NCBI GenBank assembly: GCA_009667805.1
Contig: CM019075.1
Coordinates: forward strand, 17,042,376-17,106,375
Reading direction: 5' to 3'
DNA length: 64,000 nt
Origin: Leptobrachium leishanense
Taxonomy: Eukaryota > Chordata > Amphibia > Anura > Megophryidae
Part shown: positions 21,001-28,741 of the stretch, piece by piece
Layout of the letters: every line of letters begins with the position of its first letter
Numbering within the stretch: the stretch's first letter is position 1
Translations under genes and position numbers: made by a program
Notes under the pieces: model-generated
Seen by the model: the letters and a program-made list of their open reading frames with translations, nothing else
What the model was told of the DNA's origin: nothing
Databases searched by the model: none

Positions 21001-23607
21001 GTGAAGAAATTAAACTTCTATTGTCAGATGTTTTTTGTTTACTGACCTGATCTTTTCCAGGATTTTGGACAGATGTTTCACCCTTTATTACGTGTTCTAT
21101 AATAATCTGTTTATTTCGATCTAGAATAAAACAAATTCTATTATAAATTAAAAACAAGTGTCTGTTTCGATAAAGGCTCAGTTTGAGCCAAAACGTTTTT
21201 CAATCCCTTGCATGTATCTGCATTGCATATATTGTGTGATACAGCAACCAGTCTGGATACTTGGTTCCAGCCAAACAACACGGTCCTCTAGGGCAGTGGT
21301 TCCCAACCGTAGTCCCGAAGTACCTCTAACAGGCTAGATTTGCAGAATATGTGAAGAGCAGCACAGGTGATATGATTTGTTGCTCAGTGATTGCAGGATT
21401 CAGTCTGCATTTCCCTAAGGAGATCCTTAAAACCTGGCCTGATATGGGGTCCTGGGGACCAGAGTTGGGAATCAGTGCTCTAGGTTATAAACGGCTGAAA
21501 ACTTTATTGTGCAAATTATGTCTTTTTATTCCATCATGAACAAACGCCACACTTGGATTTGAATCACTATTGCAGGTGATTAAACAAAAACTACAAACCA
21601 AAATCCTAGCTCAGTTAGAGCACTTACTAAACATACAGCGATCCTGACTATCTACGTAACATAATCTAATAAACAAAAGAAAAACACAGCATTTCTAGGT
21701 GTTACTGCTCCCTGCCCTGCTCTCAGCAGTCTGATTTTTAAACATTTCTGTCCAGGAGTCGCAGCCTGAGAATTTATCTGTTGCTTAATTGGCAACAAGT
21801 GTGCAAGAGGATCGAGGCCATGCAGGATTCTGAGTCCTAAATACCTTCCCTCAATTAGTCTCCCAGACATTGTTCTACAACCAATGCACCCTGTCACAAT
21901 ATTCCATCATGAACAAACTTGTATTGTTTAATGAGTACTGGACGCTTTTGTGTTTATAATGTACAATTTTAGAGCAAAGATTTTATAATATATATTTTTT
22001 TCTCCAAGGCAAAAGAGTTAATAAAAAGCTCCGTGGTGAAGATTGTGGCCCTGGTGACAGAGCACAGTGAGCTGGTGGAGGAGCTTCTCAATGAACGCAC
22101 CAGCCGCAAAGACCAGACCTGTTACATCGGGGCAGCGGAACACTTCAAGCATCATTGCTTCAACTGGCATTCTCCCCTGGTATGAATCCGGCATACTTTC
22201 CATTCATTACTGCGCGACTCTGCGTCTCTTGCTTCGGCTCAGTCCCTCATGCTTTTCTGTGGACTTGTATTGGGTATCCTTGCTCTTTTGTTTTTAAATA
22301 AACTGCAAGCTCGTTCAAGTAGGTCGTCCTGAGCATTTTCATCCATACTGATACTAGGTCTAAGCTCTAAGGTGGGCACAAGTGCCCACGTATGTAAGAG
22401 AAGCCAGAGAGCAATCGCCATAAGAGGAATCCATTGCTATGGAGTCTAAACAAAGTGGTTTATTTAATGGAGCGGTCAGACAGCGTTTCAGCCCTCGCGT
22501 GGGCTTTATTTTTTGTTGACTGATCACTCCATGAAATAAAGCATTGTCGACTCCATAAGTCTTTAATTTGTTTCAGTGAATAAGCTTTGCACTTAGGATC
22601 TCTACAGGTGCCTTGGCTCCCGCTCCGGGGGGCCGCCCCTGCCTTGGCTCCCGCTCCGGGGGGCCGCCCCTGCCTTGGCTCCCGCTCCGGGGGGGGGGGG
22701 GTCGGTCCCTTGCTGATTCTTAAGATTCATGTCATGTCTCCTCTGTCCTCGCAGTATGAATACGCCATGAGGCAGCTCTTTGTCCTGTCTAACCTGTGTG
22801 AAGCTGGATTTCCACTGGAGAGGTAAAGTTTACATCTTTCAAGCGAATGGAAACTGCTCTTTATGGCACAATTGAAGGACCTCTTCTGCATGTATTCCTG
22901 AGACTGACTTTTGTTTCCCCAAAAAAGCCCAATCTCTGCGCTCGCAGCGTCACCCGTTTTATGGCCGGGTCAGCAAAGTCATGTTGTAACCTGCTCTAAC
23001 CACCCAGTATCAGACTGTCCCCAAATCTGGCTTCATTTAAAGGTTTCTCTTCTGCCTACCACCCGACTCCGTAACATCTGACCGACCCAAAAACGCTCCT
23101 CACCTCTCCCTGCATTAACTCCTCTCCTCCAGTTTCTCACCACCTCACCCACCTAGACTGTAAGTTCCCACTAGAATAGGGCCCTCATGTCCTCCTGTAT
23201 CTGTTGGAGGAATATTAACCTGTCTCCTTTATGTACTGTAGAATTGTCCTGTCTTTATCCATTGTACAGCGCTGTGGAATGTGTTGCGCATAATAATGGT
23301 GTACCACCATGATGGGTGCCCGGGTACACCAGGATTTGCCCACTTTTAGTGTGTGGCAATTTTAAAGCCTAATCCTCCCACATCCTGCTGCTGAAAAGGA
23401 CCTACAGCTAAAATATATAAATGCTTTCGAGGAAGTGATGTGATTGTGACCCTGACGATGGAGCTGTGGGTGACTGCGTGCCATTCTGATGGTGCCAGCA
23501 TTGGACCATGGCGTTTGAGATGACTAGCTCAGTGGGTCACTCACTGTCTCCTCCTTCCTTGCAGAATCCAAAAGGCTATGGATAAAGTCTGCGTGGGCTG
23601 GTACTGA
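1..23607 (+). CDS. lgmn: legumain (asparaginyl endopeptidase), 13 exons, 5' end off window
   Basis: Lysosomal C13 cysteine protease that cleaves after Asn (and Asp at low pH). Exons: 1-38, 11103-11200, 12263-12344, 12433-12518, 12641-12716, 13155-13217, 13864-13930, 17720-17838, 19113-19202, 20094-20294, 22009-22179, 22755-22822, 23565-23607. All junctions are GT-AG and the phases join into one open frame of about 399 codons; human legumain has 433 residues, so about 34 N-terminal residues (signal peptide and start of the propeptide) are missing on the left. Seen: NGWYNYRHQ (equivalent of catalytic Asn42), YFTDHG (catalytic His, codon 12678-12680) and EACESGS (catalytic Cys, codon 13885-13887). 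The C-terminal prodomain is present, with the autoprocessing Asn in ATND (20241-20243). Glycosylation sequons NGT, NVT, NLS and NHT are visible. The human RGD is KGD here. It reads as a functional gene; introns are heavily loaded with transposons. Confidence 0.96.
39..661. other. start of lgmn intron, no recognised feature
   Basis: AT-rich intronic sequence. I see no gene or clear repeat boundary before the LINE. Confidence 0.5.
662..4240 (-). mobile_element. L2/CR1-group LINE, nearly complete, decayed
   Basis: Non-LTR retrotransposon on the - strand. From its 5' end: an N-terminal piece (4226-3885), the APE endonuclease start ([30 protein letters not shown], 3720-3500), the endonuclease end (SDHCLVY, 3230-3040), a linker (2874-2386), and reverse transcriptase blocks ([30 protein letters not shown] and YADDTDLY, 2226-1700). 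The C-terminal domain (LPPYLNRLL) is at 1250-897. The frame changes several times, so it is dead. The 3' end is a TAAA simple repeat at 664-684 beside an AGGATTTTACC tail. A 2A-like motif lies upstream of the endonuclease. Confidence 0.9.
3754..3777 (-). other. 2A-like motif DVETNPGP
   Basis: On the - strand the LINE ORF reads [15 protein letters not shown] immediately before the endonuclease. D(V/I)ExNPGP is the consensus of ribosome-skipping 2A oligopeptides, known from picornaviruses and from some APE-type LINEs. The hydrophobic run FLFILLLSL just before it is the usual context. Confidence 0.85.
4500..4891 (+). mobile_element. LTR (3' part), left edge unresolved
   Basis: Sequence ending in CACTACA directly before a tRNA primer site, with AATAAA at 4839-4844. 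This is the U5 end of an LTR on the + strand. I could not find its TG start or target duplication, so the left coordinate is a guess. Confidence 0.5.
4893..4910 (+). other. primer-binding site for tRNA-Ser(GCT)
   Basis: TGGCGACGAGGATGGGAT is the exact complement of the 3' end (with CCA) of vertebrate tRNA-Ser-GCT as I know it. It sits one base after the LTR end, the classic position for priming LTR-retrotransposon reverse transcription. Confidence 0.8.
4911..5494. other. probable retrotransposon leader remnant, unassigned
   Basis: Follows the primer site. No gag-like frame is convincing and no second LTR was found in this stretch. Confidence 0.35.
5495..5575. mobile_element. 73-bp TTAA-flanked MITE (piggyBac-like)
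   Basis: TTAA at 5495-5498 and 5572-5575 enclose CCCCTTAAGGACCAA and its exact inverse TTGGTCCTTAAGGGG. TTAA duplications are the hallmark of piggyBac insertion. Confidence 0.65.
5903..5967 (-). ncRNA. hammerhead-ribozyme-like motif (Penelope type), probably inactive
   Basis: On the - strand: CTGAGGA (5954-5948; hammerhead core CUGANGA), a 5-bp stem II AGTCC/GGACT, then GAAA (5930-5927), then a short stem III CGT...ACG. Position 17 after the closing U reads G, where an active ribozyme needs A, C or U. Stem I is imperfect. Minimal hammerheads of this form are known from Penelope-like retroelements. Confidence 0.5.
6480..8600. repeat. field of TTACCCRGGTAA palindromes
   Basis: Near-palindromes of the form TTACCYRGGTAATC occur near 6482, 6552, 6610, 6685, 6720, 7078, 7162, 7535, 7553, 7682 and 8575. 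Two longer direct copies, near 7145-7205 and 7590-7655, share GGATACTTTGCAG and CATCAGACTTT. The family is unidentified; it lies wholly within the first intron of lgmn. Confidence 0.55.
8034..8259. mobile_element. 218-bp TTAA-flanked MITE with 40-bp inverted ends
   Basis: TTAA on both sides; left arm TTCAGTGCTGAAAGCGGTAT continues through CCGAGCCACGCTCGGG, and the right arm is its inverse with few changes. The interior is CpG-rich. Confidence 0.65.
8360..9355. other. lgmn intron, no recognised feature
   Basis: No gene seen. 8295-8353 resembles the end of another TTAA MITE (CCAGGGAGGTTAA). The rest is plain intron. Confidence 0.4.
9356..9757. mobile_element. Harbinger-like MITE, 402 bp
   Basis: Inverted ends GGCTAGGGTCAGACAAACGC and CGTCTGACCCCAACC, flanked by TTA on both sides. 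PIF/Harbinger elements make TWA 3-bp duplications and often start with GG. Same family as copies at 32.1, 34.6 and 35.4 kb. Confidence 0.7.
9758..11102. other. lgmn intron, no recognised feature
   Basis: No repeat boundary or conserved frame recognised before the exon at 11103. Confidence 0.4.
11103..11200 (+). CDS. lgmn: lgmn exon, [19 protein letters not shown] segment
   Basis: Flanked by ctgcag and gtaagt, 98 nt, ends two bases into a codon. It encodes the conserved helix and the VMMYDDIA strand of the caspase-like fold. Confidence 0.95.
11318..12030 (-). mobile_element. solo LTR, 713 bp, 5-bp target duplication ACCAT
   Basis: Starts TGTGACGGAACCG, ends CATGACA, with ACCAT directly before (11313-11317) and after (12031-12035). 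No internal retroviral-type region is present, so it is a solo LTR left by recombination. Orientation is tentative: the - strand holds TATA-like and TTTTATT signals. It lies in the intron between lgmn exons 11103-11200 and 12263-12344. Confidence 0.75.
12263..12344 (+). CDS. lgmn: lgmn exon, [17 protein letters not shown] segment
   Basis: Acceptor tgcaag, donor gtaggt, 82 nt; completes the split codon from the previous exon. It holds the NGT sequon and the DYTGE loop. Confidence 0.95.
12433..12518 (+). CDS. lgmn: lgmn exon with KGD replacing RGD
   Basis: Acceptor ttacag, donor gtgagt, 86 nt. Encodes [18 protein letters not shown]; the tripeptide at 12466-12474 is KGD where human legumain has RGD (residues 118-120). 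Confidence 0.95.
12641..12716 (+). CDS. lgmn: lgmn exon with catalytic His
   Basis: Acceptor gtgcag, donor gtaagt, 76 nt. Encodes [17 protein letters not shown]; the His of TDHG (12678-12680) is the catalytic base. Confidence 0.96.
13155..13217 (+). CDS. lgmn: lgmn exon, [20 protein letters not shown]
   Basis: Acceptor ttctag, donor gtaaga, 63 nt, phase 0 at both ends; carries the NLS sequon. Confidence 0.95.
13864..13930 (+). CDS. lgmn: lgmn exon with catalytic Cys
   Basis: Acceptor gtgtag, donor gtgagt, 67 nt. Encodes [22 protein letters not shown]; the Cys of EACESGS (13885-13887) is the nucleophile. Confidence 0.96.
14350..15285. repeat. 36-bp minisatellite in lgmn intron
   Basis: About 26 copies of a 36-bp unit (with 33-bp variants) containing GAGGTTGAGG, GGGCTCTTG and CCCCCTGGCC. 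Because the unit is a multiple of three, long frames stay open on both strands ([12 protein letters not shown] on the -, [12 protein letters not shown] on the +). These are by-products, not proteins. Confidence 0.9.
15286..15600. repeat. C-rich degenerate repeat, extension of the minisatellite
   Basis: Irregular repeats of GGCCCGGGGGCCCTTGTCGT separated by C runs of 6-14. It shares CTTGTC with the adjacent array and is probably a derived subfamily. Confidence 0.75.
15601..15983. other. lgmn intron, no recognised feature
   Basis: No gene or repeat recognised between the minisatellite and the SINE. Confidence 0.4.
15984..16195 (+). mobile_element. tRNA-derived SINE with L2-type tail
   Basis: An A-box-like GGTGGAGTAGAGGTAAC and a B-box-like GGGTTTGATCCC make a tRNA-like head. 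It is followed by GTGTCCTTGGGCAAG, which resembles the core of MIR-type SINEs, then a 53-nt tail identical by eye to the 3' end of the LINE at 691-743, then an A run. Confidence 0.8.
16669..17270 (-). mobile_element. solo LTR, 602 bp, 5-bp target duplication CAATC
   Basis: Starts TGTAACGGAAGC, ends GGATGTAACA, flanked by CAATC at 16664-16668 and 17271-17275. On the - strand there is a TTTAAAA promoter-like box within GGCTTTAAAACAGGG. Its ends resemble those of the LTR at 11318 (TGTnrCGGAA). Confidence 0.75.
17720..17838 (+). CDS. lgmn: lgmn exon, [20 protein letters not shown]
   Basis: Acceptor tttttag, donor gtgagc, 119 nt; completes the Val codon split by the 3.8-kb upstream intron that holds the minisatellite and a solo LTR. 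TTAANP and SSYACYYDE are substrate-pocket segments conserved in legumains. Confidence 0.96.
17839..19112. other. lgmn intron, mostly unassigned
   Basis: A short stretch at 18190-18250 resembles the CAGGGTTATTC element family of 33.1 and 45.0 kb (GGCTATTCAGAGAGCA type, with AGTTCGCCAAA). Otherwise nothing recognised. Confidence 0.35.
19113..19202 (+). CDS. lgmn: lgmn exon, [19 protein letters not shown]
   Basis: Acceptor ttcacag, donor gtattc, 90 nt, phase 0. Ends the protease domain (SHVMQYGNK) and carries the NHT sequon. Confidence 0.95.
19203..20093. other. lgmn intron with C-rich tract
   Basis: A polypyrimidine stretch rich in CCCCCC lies at 19448-19512. No gene recognised. Confidence 0.4.
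20094..20294 (+). CDS. lgmn: lgmn exon with activation-peptide processing site
   Basis: Acceptor ttccag, donor gtacgg, 201 nt. Encodes the activation-peptide region [10 protein letters not shown] and KRKLLATND, where human legumain self-processes after Asn323; that Asn is at 20241-20243. Confidence 0.95.
20684..20866. mobile_element. hAT-type MITE, 183 bp, 8-bp duplication GATTAAAG
   Basis: Ends CAGAGTTTCTCAACTC and GAGTTGAGAAACACTG are inverted; GATTAAAG occurs at 20676-20683 and 20867-20874. 8-bp duplications are typical of hAT. Confidence 0.8.
21170..21206 (+). ncRNA. degenerate hammerhead-like motif
   Basis: CGATAAA, then stem GGCTC/GAGCC, then AAAACG. This matches the layout of the Penelope-type hammerhead core, with substitutions in both core strands. 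Confidence 0.3.
21294..21477. mobile_element. hAT-type MITE, 184 bp
   Basis: Starts CAGTGGTTCCCAACC, ends GTTGGGAATCAGTG; flanks CTCTAGGG and CTCTAGGT differ at one base. The interior (CAGCACAGGTGAT, GGCCTG) relates it to the copy at 20684-20866. Confidence 0.7.
21546..21900. mobile_element. 355-bp insertion between 18-bp direct repeats
   Basis: ATTCCATCATGAACAAAC occurs at 21528-21545 and 21901-21918. The inserted block has no poly(A) tail. Its start resembles a piece of the LTR at 11318 (GAACAAA-ACGCCACA), so it may be an LTR fragment. Confidence 0.45.
22009..22179 (+). CDS. lgmn: lgmn exon, start of C-terminal LSAM prodomain
   Basis: Acceptor tccaag, donor gtatga, 171 nt. Helical prodomain sequence ending in [13 protein letters not shown]; it carries two of the conserved prodomain cysteines. 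Confidence 0.95.
22455..22548 (-). ncRNA. hammerhead-like structure with long stem I, core degenerate
   Basis: On the - strand: an outer stem TTTATTTCATGGAGTGATCAG-type strand paired with CTGACCGCTCCATTAAATAAA over about 21 positions, stem II AGCCC/GGGCT, GAAA, a 2-bp stem III and a GTC cleavage triplet. The CUGANGA strand is replaced by an A-rich run, so it is likely inactive. Confidence 0.4.
22611..22699. repeat. three 31-bp GC-rich tandem copies
   Basis: Unit contains CCTTGGCTCCCGCTCCGGGG and CCGCCCCTG, three times, ending in a G run. It lies 55 bases before an lgmn exon. Confidence 0.8.
22755..22822 (+). CDS. lgmn: lgmn exon, [18 protein letters not shown]
   Basis: Acceptor ctcgcag, donor gtaaag, 68 nt; carries the third prodomain Cys. 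Confidence 0.95.
23155..23300 (+). mobile_element. L2-type 3' tail fragment
   Basis: GACTGTAAGTTCCCA, then TTGTACAGCGCTGTGGAA and GCGCATAATAAT, the typical 3' end of frog L2-related repeats. It lies in the last lgmn intron. Confidence 0.6.
23565..23607 (+). CDS. lgmn: lgmn terminal coding exon
   Basis: Acceptor ttgcag; encodes [13 protein letters not shown] and then TGA at 23605-23607, matching the short C-terminal end of legumains. Confidence 0.95.
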
Positions 23608-24420
23608 ATCCTCTGGCACGACAGACCACTGCCGGCAGCAGGGAGACACTACTATGGCTGATCGTCGCTTGCTGCTGTCACCTTTTGCTGCTAAACCCAT
23701 CAAGTGCGCAACATTGCCTAGACAACACGGAGGAGGATAAAGACGGATCTAAAAATCCTCTCATCTCGGTGAATCTTTGATTGCTTTATTTTTTCTTTAT
23801 TTCTTTAATCAGAAATGGACTTTTTACGGTAGGAGTTGTAACTACTAGAGCTGAATCAAACCAAAGCAAAGCGGTCTGACCTTTAACCTCTCGCTTTGGG
23901 GTTGCGATCCACTAGCGAGGGAGGATCAGATGAGTCTTGCTGCACTCCTGGGTTTGTGTTTTGAGAGATTTAACTGAAATTAAGTGTAATAGGCCAGTAA
24001 CGAATTCTCATTTAATGAATCCTCCCCATTTCTGTCCCCTGTGGCCCTAACCAAGCTACAGATGTGAGATTTTCTTGTCTTGTTAAATGGAAACACTGAT
24101 CACATTTCCGTTACATAACAATTAGTTTGGTAGACACTAGTGTGTGATTTTGTTTTTAAAAATTAGTTGATTTTATTTTCAGATCTCTTATAGTGTAACT
24201 CAGTGATTGTGAATCTTCCACTACATGTCCCATGATGCCTACTCGGCCTCACCTGTCAAAGCATTGTGGGATATGTATTTTCATAACCTCTGGGTGCCGC
24301 TGGTCTACAGCAGTTGCTGAACCAGTTCCAAAGTTTTAAAATGTTTTTTTAACCCTTTCAATGTATGATGCATCTTCTGAATGGAGCAAAAGGGAAAGGA
24401 ACAATAAAAAACATAAAATT
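23608..24420 (+). other. lgmn: lgmn 3' UTR with poly(A) signal
   Basis: About 0.8 kb of non-coding sequence ending near a canonical AATAAA at 24403-24408. The stretch 24205-24300 resembles a decayed hAT-type MITE (ACTACATGTCCCATGATGC is shared with the hairpin at 37361-37497). The exact cleavage site is inferred. Confidence 0.7.
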
Positions 24421-24432
24421 CCTCAGTCCCTG

Positions 24433-25400
24433 TCATTATTATTATTATTATTATTATTATTCTTTATTTATAAAGCGCCAGCATATTCCGCAGCGCTGTA
24501 CAATAAGCACAGTATAGACAGGGTTACAATACATTGAACAACATTTGACAAACAGTACAGGAGGAGATGAGGGCCCTATTCCCGTAGGAACTCACAATCT
24601 GGGAGGGTTGGGGTTGGAAACAGGAGAGGACTGCAAGGTGAGAGTGATTGATGGTTGCGTCAGTGAGTTGGGTGGTAGGCTTCCCTAAATAGGAATGTTT
24701 TAAGGGAGCGTTTGAAGGAAGAGAAGTTAGGGGAAAGTCTGACAGTACGAGGGAGAGCGTTCCAGAGAGTGGGGGCTGCGCATGAGAAATCCTGCAGTCT
24801 ATCATGGGAAGAGGTGATGCGGGGAGAAGCTAGGCGCAGGTCACTGTTTGACCTTAGGGAGCGGGCTGGGGTGTATTTGGTGATTAGTGAGGACAGGTAG
24901 TGGGGAGCTGAGTTAGTGAGGGTTTTGTAGGTAAGGATAAGGATTTTGAACTTAATTCTGCAGTGGATGGGGAGCCAGTGAAGGGACTCGCAGTGGGGAG
25001 CGGCAGAGACAGAGCGGCGGGTGAGGTGAATTAGCCTGGCGGAGGTGTTCAGGATGGATTGTAGGGGGGAGAGGCGGGACATAGGGAGGCCAGATAAGAG
25101 ATTATTGCAATAGTCGAGTCGGGAGATTACCAGGGCGTGTATGAGTTGTTTTTGTGGTGACAGCGGTAAGAAATGGTCGAATTCTGGAAATATTACGCAG
25201 TTGGTATCGGCAGGAGGAGGAAAGAGACTTGATGTGGGGGATGAAGGAAAGAGCAGAGTCAAGTGTAACTCCAAGACAGCGAACTTGGTTTGATGGGGAC
25301 ATGGTGATACCCTCCACCGTGATAGAGAAGTCAGGAGGTGGGGAGGCATTGGAGGGAGGAATAAGTAGGAGTCATGTTTTAACCTCTGGCTACGCAGTTC
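24433..25400 (-). mobile_element. 5'-truncated L2-type LINE
   Basis: - strand frames encode the reverse transcriptase C-terminal region: CLGVTLDSALSFIPHI, LDYCNNLLSGLP, ARLIHLTRR, LHWLPIHCRIKFKILILTYK, LWNALPRTVR. The 3' end is GCGCTTTATAAATAAAG followed by (TAA)n at 24434-24462. Two frames overlap at about 25102-25317, so a frameshift is present. Confidence 0.88.
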
Positions 25401-25494
25401 AGATGCAATGCGGGGGACTTGAAATTAAACTTGTTTGCCAAAAAATGTTCCGAGTCATTTATTTCGATGTATTTCACTTCACTTTGCATTAGAT

Positions 25495-25750
25495 TTAACC
25501 CCTTCACTGCTGAGCCATTTCACGTCTTAATAATGAAAAAAGAAAAACGTGTTTTTTTTTTTTTTTTACTTTAAACATGGTCATGTTTGATATCACTGGA
25601 AAGGCCATGCTCTGGCCTTTCTAATGATACCAATCATGTCCCTGCTAGCAGCCAACAGTCAGAAGATAGGGGGTTCCTTTAAACCCCATTATCTGTCCTT
25701 AGGAGTCAATAAGGATGTTCCCCACACGTCCTCAGCAGTGAAAAGGTTAA
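25495..25750. mobile_element. 248-bp TTAA-flanked MITE
   Basis: TTAA, then CCCCTTCACTGCTGAG, and at the other end CTCAGCAGTGAAAAGG and TTAA. It contains the 53-bp hairpin motif also found at 46.9 and 47.2 kb. A half copy of the same end is at 54728-54745. Confidence 0.7.
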
Positions 25751-26811
25751 TGTGTTAAAATGCCACCAAGGAGCTATTTTGTTGGCAGTAGGAAAGGAAA
25801 TGGGAGGTACGAGAGAGGACTTGGTTTGGTTAATATTGCTCAGCAATACAGCAGTGTTTCTTCTGCTTTAATATCTCCATGTTTGCAGGTTTAAGGGGGC
25901 TATAGTTGCGGTTTGAAAGGGTGACCTTACAATACCTCAAACCACACCGCAGCTCTTTTGCATAGCCACATATTCCACACGTACTTCTATAGCACTCATT
26001 AAGTCATGGGAAACGTTCCAAAATTCTGGAGGGCCGTGGTTGCTGACCCCTGACATAGGGGTTACTCAGGTAAAGCGGTTTTTCTCCAAGTTGCAAACAC
26101 TGGCGAAGAGCAGCGCAATTCCAGAAAACAAAACGCTGGCATTTCACAAAGTTCAGAGTGGCAGGAAAATCTGCACCGTGAAGCTTCCCCCGACGCGCTT
26201 TATTTAATTTAACTTTTGTGAGATGCCGCTTCCCAGGAAACAAAGGCCAACTGGAAAAATCGTCAAACCCATGCCACTTCCTGTGACGCAGATCAGCTGT
26301 TTCACCGCATCGCTGGACACTGCGCATGTATGACATGTCATGAAATGCCTAAGCGCACATGTCACTGTAAGCCAATGAAGGCTGGAAAATTTGGCAAACC
26401 ATGATATGCAGGTGATTAACTGTGGCGGTAAGTTAAGACTGTGCGCCAGTAACTACTGATATACTGCACTGTCTGACAACACGGCACTACACTATCTTCA
26501 TATATATACACCTGCATATGCCCCAAAATCGCCCCAAAACGAATACCCAAACACCCCCAAACAACCTAACCCTTGGTAGGGTCTTTGATTTGGGGGGGGG
26601 GGGGAGTGTCTGTGGGGTGTTTGTACCATGGAGGTATTCAGTTTGGGGCATACGAAGTTGTCTCGACCCCCCCCCCCCCCTCGGTCACTCTCTCAAGTGA
26701 TCGAGGGGTATTTCAACAGTTTTCAAAGGCGCACCGTCTTGCAGAACATACTGCCAGACGATAGTGTGGTGCTGACGCAATAAATAACCGTGCGCATGCA
26801 CATTTTTCATG
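25751..26811. other. intergenic, no recognised gene
   Basis: Unassigned sequence with G and C homopolymer runs near 26592 and 26669. Copies of CATTGTTTAAATCATGC-like text were not found elsewhere. Confidence 0.35.
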
Positions 26812-26819
26812 GTTTAAAT

Positions 26820-28245
26820 TAGGGGTCGACCGATTATCGGATCTACCGATATTTTGGGCCGATATTACCGATTTCTACTTGCCGCTCCCCAGCGCGCTCA
26901 GTCACTGCGAAGCGCATGCGATGTTCTTGTTCCTTTGCAGGAGAAGCCGACCAATGAGGAGCTGCGCCGCCCACCACATGGTCCTCACGTCAACATATCC
27001 GGAAACCCTGCCCCTGCATGCAGATCTCGGAGAGAGCAGGGTAAGACCCGGTCACCGGCCTAAAAAAAAAGGTTTACTGTATGTTTAACTGTAGATCGCT
27101 AGCTGGCTGTCTGGTCCTTTTTAAGTAATTACAACCAGGGTGTGCTGCTGAGTGCTCTGCTCCCTTCACTAGCCCCACGCAGTCACGCACTAACCAACCC
27201 CACTAGCTGCAGCAGCTCCCCCTCCTTCCTCAGCTCCATCTTTAAAGCCCCGTTGCTCCGTCCACTGACTCCATCCATAATGAGCAGTTACGGCCCGGGA
27301 CACAGCACTGCAACCCAGAGCTCAGCCTGACCTGAAGCCCCCTTAAACACAGCCCTGCCTGAAGTTCAACCTGCAGCAGGTGAAGAAAAAATGGCCCACA
27401 GCTGTGTGTGTGCACTTCAGTCTGAGAGTGCACACACACAGCTGTGGGCCATTTTCTATTCACCTGCTGCAGGTTCAACTCCAGGGCTGTGTTTAAGGGG
27501 GCTTCAGGTCAGGCTGAGCTCTGGGTTGCAGTGCTGTGTCCTGGGCCGTAACTGCTCATTATGGATGGAGTCAGTGGACGGAGCAACGGGGCTTTAAAGA
27601 TGGAGCTGAGGAAGGAGGGGGAGCTGCTGCAGCTAGTGGGGTTGGTTAGTGCGTGACTGACTGCGTGGGGCTAGTGACTGACTGCGTGGGGCTAGTGACT
27701 GACTGCGTGGGGCTAGTGACTGACTGCGTGGGGCTAGTGACTGACTGCGTGGGGCTAGTGACTGACTGCGTGGGGCTAGTGACTGACTGCGTGGGGCTAG
27801 TGACTGACTGCGTGGGGCTAGTGACTGACTGTGTGGGGCTAGTGACTGACTGCGTGGGGCTAGTGACTGACTGCAGCAGAGCACTCAGCAGCACACCCTG
27901 GTTGTAATTACTTAAAAAGGAACAGACAGCCAGCTAGCGATATACTGTTAAACATACAGTAAACTTTTTTTTTATCTTTTTTTTTAGGCCGGTGGCCTGG
28001 TCTTATCCTGCTCTCTCCGAGATCTGCATGCAGGGGCAGGGTCGGTCGACCCCCCCCCCCCCCTATTTAATGTTTAAAATATGAATAAACATGTTCAGTT
28101 TATACCAGATTTGTGTGAAATTGTGTTCGTTTTCAAAAATTTAAGTGCACAGAATATAGGCCCCTGATATCGGTTATCGACCAGAGAAACGGCCGATAAT
28201 CGGTATTGTTCTCGGCCTGGAAAAAAACATATCGGTCTATCCCTA
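26820..28245. mobile_element. 1.4-kb palindromic hAT-type element, TSD GTTTAAAT
   Basis: Ends TAGGGGTCGACCGAT and ATCGGTCTATCCCTA; GTTTAAAT occurs at 26812-26819 and 28246-28253. The two halves are inverted copies around 27421 (AGATCTCGGAGAGAGCAG, GTTGCTCCGTCCACTGAC and other blocks recur inverted). No transposase frame seen. Confidence 0.85.
27645..27880. repeat. 21-bp minisatellite, about 11 copies
   Basis: Unit TGACTGACTGCGTGGGGCTAG. It lies in only one arm of the palindromic hAT element; the other arm has a single unit (near 27165-27185). Confidence 0.95.
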
Positions 28246-28741
28246 GTTTAAATCTTCCAGCCTTCGTTTGCACTGACTGAGGTATGTACTTAGCGCATGC
28301 GTGGCATATGTCACAAAATTCTGCAGTGTCCAGCGATTTGGCGACACGCCTGATCAGTGTCACAGGAAGTGACGAGGGTCCTATGATTGATCCGAACACA
28401 ACATAGTTGGGAATGGAAACACTGGCGATTCTCCCCAAACAACAGTGAGTGCCAGGGTTTGAATGAATTCACCATTGTTTCCGTATATTGAAACTAGTGT
28501 GGGCGATGGTATCGGTGTAGCTCAGTAAAAGTGTAACCTGCTTCAGAGTTAACCTGAACCCAATTTAAACTTTTTTTAACGCACAAAACCAATACTGGTG
28601 TTCACCAGGGACGTGCTGTGAGTCGCTGGCTAGTAACTTTCTGCGGTTTGGGTTTAGCTGTAACTAAACTTTTACTCATTTACTGTACCCACACTTTACT
28701 AGTAACAAAAAGTAAAATGTAACTTTCTGTGCCTGTCATGC

